A DNA stretch of 11,176 nt from an uncultured bacterium (GTDB taxonomy: Bacteria > Patescibacteria > ABY1 > SG8-24 > 2-12-FULL-60-25): NCBI GenBank assembly GCA_937863195.1, contig CALMET010000005.1:1-11176 (forward strand), written 5' to 3'. Below are positions 1-6,737 of the stretch, in pieces. The notes below the pieces were generated by a model. That model did not search any database. It saw only the letters and a program-made list of their open reading frames with translations, and had not been told where the DNA came from. Numbering within the stretch: position 1 is the first letter of the stretch; each line of letters opens with the position of its first letter. The translations under genes were made by a program, and so were the position numbers.

Positions 1-1185
1 CCCGGCGGCCGCTGCGGACGCATCCATGGAGACGGATTTCACTTCGACATCGGCGCTGACCATCTTTGCAACCTCTATTTTCACATGAAGGACTATTGCA
101 AAGAATTCGGCATCGAATGGGACCGCATGCAATTTGATAAATACGGCCTCATCAAAAAACACCAAACCATCGCCCTTGGAGAAGGGGTGAACGTGCTAAG
201 TAAGCTACGCATGGGTTGGCACGCGTTGACGATGAAAAAAGTCGATGAGCTTTTTGATTTTAACCTGATCGCCGATCACGACATTGAGAATGCGAAGCAC
301 TATGCCGAGCGCAAGCTTGGTAAAGAAGCATCGATCTACTATGTTGATGGATTCACCAGCGCCTACCAATTTCATCGCTCTGACGAAATCAGTATCGCGC
401 CATTTCTTGCCATCATGAACTCGATCAAACGCGATGGCCCATTGTGGAATCTGCATCGTACCAAAGGCGGCATGATCGCCTTACCGCAACAACTCGCGAA
501 CCGTCTTAACGTAAAAACATCAACAACCGTGCGCTCGGTGACGGGTAATACCGTGACACTTGAATCAGGCGAATCCGAGACCTTTGATGCCGTGATCGTG
601 ACCGCGCCAGCACCTATTGCCCTCAAGCTCATCACGGATCCAACCCCAGAGACTAAGCACGTTCTCGAACAAAGCAAATTCGCTGCCACCATCAGTCTCA
701 CGTTTAAAATTCAAAAAGATCTCGCCCCAAAACGTGGTGTGACTTGGGTGCCATTCGTTGAAAGCGAGATTGTCGCAAGTATTTCAAATCAAGCCATGAA
801 AGGTGATGACTGTACCATTGGCGATACGTCTCTCGTTTCGATTTGGCTTCATGAAGCAGCTGCGCTTGAACTCATGAAAAAATCCGATGAAGAAGTCTCA
901 CGCGTTGTGCGCGATGAACTTGTTCGCGTAACCGATTGGCTCACGTCTGCATCACAACTCGAACTGCACGATCTTCAGCGTTGGGACTATGCCATGCCAA
1001 AATTCGCTACCGGCCATCAAAAACTCGTGCGCGATTATCTCAAAAATCACCAAGGCAAGAACCATCTCTATCTTTGCGGGGATTATATGAACGCCCTCTG
1101 GACGGAGGGCGCTCTGCGCTATGGCCAACGTTTAGCCGCGCGAATTAAAACTGATTTGGATAGTTCTTCGGCAACTCAGCGATAA
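1..1185 (+). CDS. FAD-dependent amine-oxidase-type oxidoreductase, 5' truncated by window edge
   Basis: The reading frame is open from base 1, so the gene starts upstream; the ATG at 85 is internal. The first codons read PGGRCGR, then DGFHFDIGADHL, which is the 'GGR...FD.GA..L' segment that follows the Rossmann strand in flavin amine oxidases, protoporphyrinogen oxidases and phytoene desaturases. Near the C-terminus, LYLCGDYMN followed by EGALRYGQ (codons about 356-375) matches the second FAD-binding motif of that superfamily, and the middle (VKTSTTVRSV...FDAVIVTAPAP) is the usual FAD-side strand preceding the substrate domain. Roughly 35-40 N-terminal residues with the GxGxxG loop are missing. 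The substrate cannot be assigned. The last 41 bp overlap the opposing oxidoreductase gene tail to tail, and no terminator is visible between them. Confidence 0.85.
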   Translation, partial: PGGRCGRIHGDGFHFDIGADHLCNLYFHMKDYCKEFGIEWDRMQFDKYGLIKKHQTIALGEGVNVLSKLRMGWHALTMKKVDELFDFNLIADHDIENAKHYAERKLGKEASIYYVDGFTSAYQFHRSDEISIAPFLAIMNSIKRDGPLWNLHRTKGGMIALPQQLANRLNVKTSTTVRSVTGNTVTLESGESETFDAVIVTAPAPIALKLITDPTPETKHVLEQSKFAATISLTFKIQKDLAPKRGVTWVPFVESEIVASISNQAMKGDDCTIGDTSLVSIWLHEAAALELMKKSDEEVSRVVRDELVRVTDWLTSASQLELHDLQRWDYAMPKFATGHQKLVRDYLKNHQGKNHLYLCGDYMNALWTEGALRYGQRLAARIKTDLDSSSATQR

Positions 1186-2794
1186 GCTGTTCGTCGGTAA
1201 CATCGTCGTAGAAGTTATCACCTGTGAGTTGGCTATAGAGCTTCATACCCGTATTGGTCGTGCCGTAGACACCGCCCCAACCACTCGTCGCATTACACCA
1301 AAAGAAGTTACTGAATGGCGTCGTACCAAACAGACGCTTTTTGAGGTATTTCGGATAGAGCGCGGCACCATAGGCATTACCGCGTGGCGCCATGACAAAG
1401 TCTTCGTTGGTCGTGGTAGTACCAACAACTTTGACCGCAATATGTTTGCGTAAATTCGGGATAAACTTTTCTTCAACGATATCGAGAAGCTTTTCGGCGA
1501 TTTCGTTTTTACGCTTCAAATAATCAACATACGATTTGTCCATCAAGTCTTTCATCTCTTGATAATCAACGAGGGTTTCGATTTCAAGAATACTCCCTCC
1601 TTCTGGCGTCGTACCCGGGGCATCGGTATGCAAGGTAGGCGTCGACAAAAACACCCATGGCTTTGAAAAATCGCCGCCGAGCAAGTCCTTCCAGGTCTTA
1701 TTCATGTCCCATTGCTCTTGGTGCCAGATATTGAAGCTGCCAAATCCAAACTTTGTGAGATCAATATCTTTTAAGCCAAGATAGATAATTAAACCCGATG
1801 GCGAATATTCGTACTCCAATTTCTTTTTGTATTCGGCTGGCAAATCTTCGCCTTCAATAAGTTTTGCGGCGAGTGCAGGGTCGGCATTACAGATATAGTT
1901 CTTCCCCTTAAAGACTTTACCGTCCTTAGTTTCAATGTGTTGTACTTTGCCGTCCTTGGTCACGATCTTTGTCACCAGGGTTTCATAATAGATATGGCAA
2001 CCCGGCTTGTCGGTGATGAATTGCACTAAACGATCGACATAGTATTTGAAATGCTTGGTCGGATAATACGAACCCGTATTATAGCCACCAAATAAACCAG
2101 CAAAAGCAAAGAAGGAGAGTTTTTCAGCACACTCCATAAAGTCACCCGCGCCTGCCATCAACACATCTTGCGACTCACGAGCAACACCACATTCGTTAAA
2201 CAAATCTTGCACGGTAGCGTTTTGGTATTTGATCAAATTCAAGACCTTGTACCAGGTTGTCGCGTAGTCCTTAATCGTCCACGTGCGAGCTGGCAAATGC
2301 GCAAACTCTTTGCGCACCGCCATGATCTTGTCGGTGAATTTCTTCACGGCCGCACCCTGGCCTGGATACGCTTCTTCGATATTTTTCACGAGATTCCCGA
2401 AGTCATAAGGGATCCCAACGCGCTTACCATCTGGCATTGACATGACGTCATAGCCCTTTGGGTCCATCAATTCAAACGTAATATCTTTTTCAAGACCAAT
2501 GCGTTTCAAAAATTCATAAATCTTACCACCTGGACCACAGCCCCAAATATAGTGCACCTGGCCGCAGAAATAAAAATCCCCCATCTTAAACGACTGAACA
2601 TAGCCACCCGGGATATCGTGCGCTTCTAAAATACAAACTTTATAACCTTTATTCGCCAAAAGCGAACTCACGACCAAGGACGAATTACCACTGCCGATAA
2701 TCACGTAGTCATACTCATGCCCTTGGGCAAAGCGTGCGTCTTGTGCCGCTTTTTGTTCGGCGGTAAGCGCCGTAGTGCTGTGTTTTTTGGCCAT
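1145..2794 (-). CDS. Phytoene desaturase/carotenoid isomerase/retinol saturase-like FAD oxidoreductase
   Basis: A 549-residue flavoenzyme. Residues 29-39 (DYVIIGSGNSS) form the dinucleotide-binding strand and loop, E57 is the ribose-binding acid, and IPGGY at 62-65 is the second FAD motif. The C-terminal half has MAPRGNAYGA and, at 504-520, a Gly-rich segment (SGWGGVYGTTNTGMKLY) where CrtI/CrtISO/RetSat enzymes have their last FAD-contacting motif. The length suits this family (about 490-610 aa). Members desaturate, isomerise or saturate polyenes; the substrate here is unknown and no other carotenoid gene is present. The third glycine of GxGxxG is serine. I chose ATG 2794 over ATG 2815 because a -10-like TACTAT lies at 2811-2806, which would put the 2815 codon outside the transcript. 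There is no Shine-Dalgarno. It is divergent from the DUF817-like gene. Confidence 0.85.
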   Translation of the reverse strand: MAKKHSTTALTAEQKAAQDARFAQGHEYDYVIIGSGNSSLVVSSLLANKGYKVCILEAHDIPGGYVQSFKMGDFYFCGQVHYIWGCGPGGKIYEFLKRIGLEKDITFELMDPKGYDVMSMPDGKRVGIPYDFGNLVKNIEEAYPGQGAAVKKFTDKIMAVRKEFAHLPARTWTIKDYATTWYKVLNLIKYQNATVQDLFNECGVARESQDVLMAGAGDFMECAEKLSFFAFAGLFGGYNTGSYYPTKHFKYYVDRLVQFITDKPGCHIYYETLVTKIVTKDGKVQHIETKDGKVFKGKNYICNADPALAAKLIEGEDLPAEYKKKLEYEYSPSGLIIYLGLKDIDLTKFGFGSFNIWHQEQWDMNKTWKDLLGGDFSKPWVFLSTPTLHTDAPGTTPEGGSILEIETLVDYQEMKDLMDKSYVDYLKRKNEIAEKLLDIVEEKFIPNLRKHIAVKVVGTTTTNEDFVMAPRGNAYGAALYPKYLKKRLFGTTPFSNFFWCNATSGWGGVYGTTNTGMKLYSQLTGDNFYDDVTDEQLIAELPKNYPNQF

Positions 2795-2805
2795 AGAATG
2801 TGCAG

Positions 2806-2811
2806 ATAGTA
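2806..2811 (-). promoter_or_regulatory. Candidate -10 element of the desaturase-like gene
   Basis: On the minus strand TACTAT lies 11 nt before the ATG at 2794, predicting a start near 2799 and a leader of only about 5 nt. A second TACTAT lies at 2819-2814. No convincing -35 was found. Confidence 0.4.
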
Positions 2812-2875
2812 GCATAGTAGCCCGCCAAAAACAGGCAAAAGGTCAAGATCCGTCACCCGCGCAGGGTTGATACGT

Positions 2876-2881
2876 TATACT
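2876..2881 (+). promoter_or_regulatory. -10 element for a leaderless transcript of the DUF817-like gene
   Basis: TATACT (five of six bases match TATAAT) ends exactly 6 nt before the ATG at 2888. Transcription would therefore begin at or next to the A of the start codon. The -35 region is weak. Confidence 0.55.
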
Positions 2882-2887
2882 GGGCAT

Positions 2888-3667
2888 ATGACTTTCAAGG
2901 CAGCCCTTCACGAGCTCTGGATCTTCGGCCTCAAGCAAGCCCGCGCCTGTGTATTTGCCGGGTCGTTCTTTATCCTGCTTTTTCTTTCTAACTACCTGCC
3001 ACTTGGGCCCCTTTCACGTTACGATTTTCTCTTTATTGCTTCGGTAGTCATTCAGCTCGTGCTTTATTGGACCAAGATCGAAACAAAAGACGAAATCAAA
3101 ACCATCGCGCTTTTTCATGTGCTTGGACTTTGCCTCGAGATCTTCAAAACCCATCCCTCGGTCGGGTCATGGTCATATCCTGAAGAGAGTTTTTTCAAAA
3201 TTGGTACCGTCCCGCTTTATAGCGGATTTATGTATGCCGCCGTTGGCAGCTATATCAGCCAAGCCTGGCGCATCATGAAATTGAATCTCGCCGGGCCCGT
3301 CCCCTATCTTGCTTCAACCATTATTGGCATCGCCATCTACCTTAATTTTTTTGCGAATCATTTTGTCTACGATATTCGTTGGTGGCTGGCTTTGGCGGTC
3401 TTTCTTATCTATCGCAAAACATGGGTCGAGTTCACGGTTACCGATAAAATGAGACGCATGCCTCTTGTTTTGTCTTTTTTGCTTATCGCCTTCTTTATCT
3501 GGATCGCCGAAAACATCTCAACCTATCTCGGCGCCTGGAAATACCCCGACCAACACATAACCTGGAACATGGTCTCATTACACAAGATCAGCTCATGGTT
3601 TTTGCTCGTGATTATCAGCGTTATTCTGATCGCCAATCTCAAACACGCAAAACAAAACCGCTCATAG
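2888..3667 (+). CDS. DUF817-like polytopic membrane protein (YoaT-like)
   Basis: A 259-residue, very hydrophobic protein with about seven or eight membrane spans (for example 24-38, 46-62, 71-87, 109-126, 138-156, 163-176, 192-210, 235-250). The pattern LSRYDFLF, then TKIETKDE, FHVLGLCLEIFKTH, GSWSYPEE and WIAENISTYLGAWKYPDQ is what I recall for the DUF817 family (Bacillus YoaT). Its biochemical role is unknown to me. The motif G-[SA]-W-x-Y-P-[ED] occurs twice (93-99 and 215-221), which may reflect an internal duplication. An in-frame TTG at 2867 would add seven residues, but it lies upstream of the TATACT box, so ATG 2888 is preferred. The TAG stop lies inside a bidirectional terminator and overlaps the last bases of the convergent VOC gene by 6 bp. 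Confidence 0.75.
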   Translation: MTFKAALHELWIFGLKQARACVFAGSFFILLFLSNYLPLGPLSRYDFLFIASVVIQLVLYWTKIETKDEIKTIALFHVLGLCLEIFKTHPSVGSWSYPEESFFKIGTVPLYSGFMYAAVGSYISQAWRIMKLNLAGPVPYLASTIIGIAIYLNFFANHFVYDIRWWLALAVFLIYRKTWVEFTVTDKMRRMPLVLSFLLIAFFIWIAENISTYLGAWKYPDQHITWNMVSLHKISSWFLLVIISVILIANLKHAKQNRS

Positions 3668-3683
3668 CATGAGCGGTTTTGTT
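3651..3683. terminator. Bidirectional intrinsic terminator containing both stop codons
   Basis: Perfect 15-bp stem AACAAAACCGCTCAT / ATGAGCGGTTTTGTT around a 3-nt AGC loop, with A/T-rich flanks giving a U-rich tail in both directions. The + strand TAG (3665-3667) and the minus strand TGA (3664-3662) both lie at the stem apex, so the hairpin also encodes the C-termini of both proteins. Confidence 0.85.
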
Positions 3684-4099
3684 GGCTTCATCACAGCCTT
3701 CACGTCGTCTTTCCAATCGTGATTGGCATCGATGTAGAGTTCAAGCTCGTTACCATCTGGATCGAGCATATACAAGCTATGTGTCACATGATGATCAGCC
3801 GAACCAACAATGGTCACACCTTTTTCGGTAAGCTCTTTAAGCGCCGCACGTAATTCATCGTCAGTATCACCGATCTTGAATCCGATATGGTAGAGACCGG
3901 GCTCGGGATGGCGCGCGGTTTTTGGTTCTCCGCCGATCTCGAGTAAAAGCAACTCATGATGAGTGCGCCCCGATGAATACACGGCAAATCCATTACCACG
4001 ATCGAGTTCGCGAAATCCAAGCGTATCGCGATAGAAGTTTGCCGAGCGTTCAAGATTCGTTACGTAGAGAACGACATGTCCCAATTCTTTGATTTGCAT
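3662..4099 (-). CDS. VOC-family enzyme (glyoxalase/extradiol dioxygenase-like)
   Basis: A 145-residue single-unit vicinal-oxygen-chelate protein. GHVVLYVTNLERSANFYRDTLGF opens the first beta-alpha-beta module. The likely metal ligands are H8, H71 (GLYHIGF) and E120 in DPDGNELELY; H47-H48 sits in the second strand. The segment DHHVTHSLYMLDPDGN at 102-117 resembles CatE-like catechol dioxygenases more than glyoxalase I, but the substrate cannot be fixed from sequence; a thiol transferase or antibiotic-binding role is possible. I chose ATG 4099 because it follows the MarR stop codon by one base and begins the domain directly. An upstream in-frame ATG at 4168 would fall inside marR and add 23 non-homologous residues. 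It is probably co-transcribed and translationally coupled with marR, and so may share the exporter's inducer. Confidence 0.87.
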   Translation of the reverse strand: MQIKELGHVVLYVTNLERSANFYRDTLGFRELDRGNGFAVYSSGRTHHELLLLEIGGEPKTARHPEPGLYHIGFKIGDTDDELRAALKELTEKGVTIVGSADHHVTHSLYMLDPDGNELELYIDANHDWKDDVKAVMKPTKPLML

Positions 4100-4100
4100 A

Positions 4101-4538
4101 TTATTTCTTGGTAACGCTGGTCGCGATCTTGGTGAGGATGCTTTCGAATTGCTTGCGCTCATCGGCATTCAAACAAGAAAGCACACCCGTGACGCGTTTT
4201 TTAAAACACGCTTCTTGCTCAGCGAGAATATCCTTACCAGCCGTAGTGATTTGCAAAAGAATGCGACGGCGATCTTTGCGATCAGCGCTGCGGCGAACAA
4301 ACTTTTTGGCAATCAAGCCATCAACCATCACGGTTGCCGTTGGAGGCGTGATGCGCATTTCTTCAGCGACATCGCGCATGGACGGCAACTGCCGCTCGGC
4401 AATAAAGCGCAATACCTTGAAATGACCCATGGGCAATGGATCCTGGCTGGCGCCGGTTGGCGATTCTTTGATGGCGCGGCCTGTTACCAAGAGCAAGTCT
4501 GCTAGCTTGGTAAGTTCGCGTTTTGGGCTTGTCGGCAT
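4101..4538 (-). CDS. MarR-family winged-helix transcriptional regulator
   Basis: A 145-residue protein of typical MarR length. A helical N-terminus (about 5-30) for dimerisation precedes the winged helix: PLPMGHFKVLRFIAE, then PSMRDVAEEMRI (54-64), recognition helix TPPTATVMVDGLIAKKF (65-80) and the wing RRSADRKDRRRILLQIT (82-98), which contains the family's DxRxxR-like arginines. C-terminal helices (102-143) complete the dimer interface. MarR proteins usually repress themselves and a neighbouring efflux or detoxification gene until a small molecule binds; the divergent exporter and downstream VOC enzyme fit that. ATG 4538 is preferred to an in-frame TTG at 4550. C111 and C122 could allow thiol sensing, but this is speculative. 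Confidence 0.92.
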   Translation of the reverse strand: MPTSPKRELTKLADLLLVTGRAIKESPTGASQDPLPMGHFKVLRFIAERQLPSMRDVAEEMRITPPTATVMVDGLIAKKFVRRSADRKDRRRILLQITTAGKDILAEQEACFKKRVTGVLSCLNADERKQFESILTKIATSVTKK

Positions 4539-4552
4539 ATTAGTTAGCAATG

Positions 4553-4568
4553 CAAACTGTTTGACAGT
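4553..4568. promoter_or_regulatory. Overlapping palindromes, candidate MarR operator
   Basis: Two interlocked inverted repeats share bases: CAAAC-T-GTTTG (4553-4563) and ACTGT-TTG-ACAGT (4556-4568). They lie in the marR/exporter divergent gap and cover the exporter's TTGACA box, so protein bound here would block RNA polymerase for the exporter and probably for marR. Assignment to this MarR protein is inferred from position. Confidence 0.55.
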
Positions 4569-4589
4569 AAAACAATACCATGATACGGT
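4561..4589 (+). promoter_or_regulatory. Sigma70-type promoter of the exporter gene
   Basis: A perfect -35 TTGACA (4561-4566), a 17-bp spacer and TACGGT (4584-4589) preceded by TGA, an extended -10. Predicted start is near 4596, giving a leader of about 15 nt without a Shine-Dalgarno. ACGG/CCGT arms (4585-4588 and 4594-4597) straddle the -10. Confidence 0.6.
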
Positions 4590-4610
4590 CGCGCCGTCAA
4601 TATTTCTACT

Positions 4611-6701
4611 ATGGCTATCAACGAATCCAACCGCAATATCTTCATCATGGGCGGTGTCATGCTCGCCATGCTACTTTCTGCGCTCGACCAAACCATCCTT
4701 TCGACAGCCATGCCGAAAGTCGTTTCAGAATTGAACGGCTTTGAGCACTTGAGCTGGGTCTTTACGGCCTATATGCTCGCCTCGACCATTACCGTGCCGA
4801 TTTTTGGCAAGCTCTCTGACCTTTTTGGCCGCCGCGGCTTTTATCTGCTCGGTGTCAGTATTTTCTTGATCGGTTCAGTGCTCTCAGGCATGTCACAGGA
4901 CATGACCCAGCTTATCCTCTTCCGTGCCATTCAGGGTATTGGTGGTGGTGCCATCATGGTGAATTCGTTTGCCATCATTGGTGATATTTTTCCTCCAGGC
5001 GAACGCGGCAAATACCAAGGCATGATTGGCGGCGTCTTTGGCCTCGCGAGTATCATTGGTCCTTTGCTCGGTGGTTGGCTTACCGATAATGCCAGCTGGC
5101 GTTGGACATTCTATGTGAATATCCCGGTCGGTATTTTGGCGCTTATCGTGCTTGCCATCACCCTTCCAAAAATCAAACCAGATACCAAATCACGTTCAAT
5201 CGACTATGCTGGTGCGCTCACGCTCGCCGGTACGCTTGGTACGCTTTTGCTTGGCCTTGTTTGGGGCGGTAGTGAATATGCTTGGAACTCACGCGAAATC
5301 CTCGGCCTCTTTAGTGCTTCAGCGTTTTTGGCGGCATGTTTTGTCACGATTGAGCATTATGCCAAAGAACCAATCTTGCCCCTCGAACTCTTCAAGAGCC
5401 GCGTCTTTACCGCTTCGGCAATGAGCGTGTTTTTGTCGGCGATGGGTATGTTCGGCGCCATCATGTATATCCCACTCTTCGCTCAAGGTGTTATTGGGGT
5501 TACGGCAACCTATTCTGGCTTGATTCTCACGCCACTCATGGTCGGCCTTATTACGGCTAGCGCCATCTCGGGACAAATCGTTTCACGTACGGGCCGCTAT
5601 AAGTTTCTCGCGGTACTTGGTATGGCGATTACGGCCGGTGGTATGTTCTTGCTTTCACGCATGAACGTCGATACAACCCAAGCGATTCTCGTAATGAATA
5701 TGGTGGTTACCGGTTTCGGCCTTGGTATTACCATGCCGATTTTTACCATCGTTACCCAAAGCGCTTTTGATCATTCAAAACTTGGCACCGTTACCGCAGG
5801 CGTACAAATGTTTCGCTCTATCGGTGGCACGGTTGGTACCGCGATTCTTGGCTCGGTCTTGAATGATCGCATGGCGAAAAATCTTTCTGGCATCGAAAAG
5901 AATCCGATTTACTCGGCGCTTGAAAAGAACTCCCCGACTGGCGTCGACATGAATGCTCTAACGCAATTCTTGACCAAGGACGGCAAAGAACGCCTCTCGG
6001 GCATGATTAGCCAAGCGCCTGAGCAAGTGCGCGGTGCGCTTACTTCAAGCCTTGATGGTTTCAATCACGCTATCGCAACAGCCTTTGCTTCATCAGTGGG
6101 CGAAGTCTTTGTGGTCGCCGCTATCATCGTTGGTGTTGGTATCGTCGTCGCCATGTTCTTGCCTCGTATCGAAATCCGCAGCCGCAAATCAGCCGCAGCG
6201 CCTTCGACACCGGACTTTGCCCAGGCTCCAACGGAAACCATTCATATCCCCGCACAACAGGCACCAGTGATCACGAGTGCCATCCCAATGTCTTGGGAAT
6301 TGCGTAAAACCGCGAACTCCCTTTTCGATCTTCGCTATCACGTTGTTATTGCGGCGGATGTCAGCACGCTCAATCATTCGCCTGAAATGGCTACGCGTCT
6401 CAAAGAAGCTTTGATGCAATTGCATCACGAACATCCAGATACTGAAGTGACGCATGTCACCTTGCATCCGCAAGCTCTCCATCTTTCACTCGTCGCTTCA
6501 CCGCAAATCAGCCTGCATGACGCGATTGAACGTATCAAAAACAAAGCAACGCAGTATCTTCAACTTATTGAACATCCATGGTCCGAAGGCTATCTCGCGA
6601 TTGCCGGTAACCCGATGGATGTCGAGCTCGCCAATTCTTATCTTGCTTTACAATCACAAGAAGGCAAAGGCATGGTAAAGGTCCGCTTGATTGCCCCATA
6701 A
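4611..6701 (+). CDS. DHA2/EmrB-QacA-type MFS exporter with transposase-like C-terminal domain
   Basis: A 696-residue protein. Residues 1-520 are a drug:H+ antiporter of the 14-TM DHA2 type: LDQTILSTAMP in TM1 (motif D1), GKLSDLFGRRGFYLLG in the TM2-TM3 loop (motif A), FRAIQGIGGG in TM4 and GPLLGGWL in TM5 (motif C), with the last span at about 498-519. This part should export toxic organic compounds across the cytoplasmic membrane using the proton gradient. Family members usually end near 500 residues. Here a basic segment (RIEIRSRKS) and a Pro/Ala-rich linker (about 520-560) lead to a soluble domain at about 563-690 resembling Y1/IS200-type transposases, described separately. With an even TM count both ends face the cytosol. 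ATG 4611 is the only sensible start. Divergence from marR suggests inducible repression. A strong terminator follows. Confidence 0.93.
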   Translation: MAINESNRNIFIMGGVMLAMLLSALDQTILSTAMPKVVSELNGFEHLSWVFTAYMLASTITVPIFGKLSDLFGRRGFYLLGVSIFLIGSVLSGMSQDMTQLILFRAIQGIGGGAIMVNSFAIIGDIFPPGERGKYQGMIGGVFGLASIIGPLLGGWLTDNASWRWTFYVNIPVGILALIVLAITLPKIKPDTKSRSIDYAGALTLAGTLGTLLLGLVWGGSEYAWNSREILGLFSASAFLAACFVTIEHYAKEPILPLELFKSRVFTASAMSVFLSAMGMFGAIMYIPLFAQGVIGVTATYSGLILTPLMVGLITASAISGQIVSRTGRYKFLAVLGMAITAGGMFLLSRMNVDTTQAILVMNMVVTGFGLGITMPIFTIVTQSAFDHSKLGTVTAGVQMFRSIGGTVGTAILGSVLNDRMAKNLSGIEKNPIYSALEKNSPTGVDMNALTQFLTKDGKERLSGMISQAPEQVRGALTSSLDGFNHAIATAFASSVGEVFVVAAIIVGVGIVVAMFLPRIEIRSRKSAAAPSTPDFAQAPTETIHIPAQQAPVITSAIPMSWELRKTANSLFDLRYHVVIAADVSTLNHSPEMATRLKEALMQLHHEHPDTEVTHVTLHPQALHLSLVASPQISLHDAIERIKNKATQYLQLIEHPWSEGYLAIAGNPMDVELANSYLALQSQEGKGMVKVRLIAP
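6297..6680 (+). other. Y1/IS200-like (HUH) transposase-derived domain at the exporter C-terminus
   Basis: Residues about 563-690 of the exporter follow the order of a Y1 transposase: a first strand with RYHVV (575-579), a helix with ATRLKEALMQLHHE, a strand pair ending HPQALHLSLV where IS200-type enzymes have 'DHVHLL', then SPQISLHDAIERIKNKATQYL, W657 in WSEGYLAIAG, and a last helix MDVELANSYLALQ with Y677 where the catalytic tyrosine sits. The first His of the HUH pair is A622 and the second, H624, is kept, so cleavage activity is unlikely. I made this comparison from memory of the family, without an alignment program. It could act as a ligand-sensing or nucleic-acid-binding tail. Confidence 0.6.
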
Positions 6702-6702
6702 T

Positions 6703-6737
6703 AAAAAACACCCCGACATGATGTCGGGGTGTTTTTT
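6703..6737. terminator. Bidirectional intrinsic terminator
   Basis: Perfect 17-bp arms AAAAAACACCCCGACAT (6703-6719) and ATGTCGGGGTGTTTTTT (6721-6737) around a single central G. It has a U-tract in both directions and serves the exporter (+) and the SH3/LGI-repeat gene (-). The minus-strand TAA stop overlaps its edge. Confidence 0.93.

Noticed and set aside
4089..4505. Open frame on the + strand opposite marR
   Set aside because: Its translation has no domain pattern, while the opposite strand encodes a clear winged helix. It is an antisense shadow.
6297..6701. An IS200-type insertion sequence inserted in the 3' end of the exporter gene
   Set aside because: The region is in one continuous frame with the exporter, has no transposase start of its own, no terminal hairpins, and the HUH pair is broken. 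It reads as a protein domain, not a mobile element.
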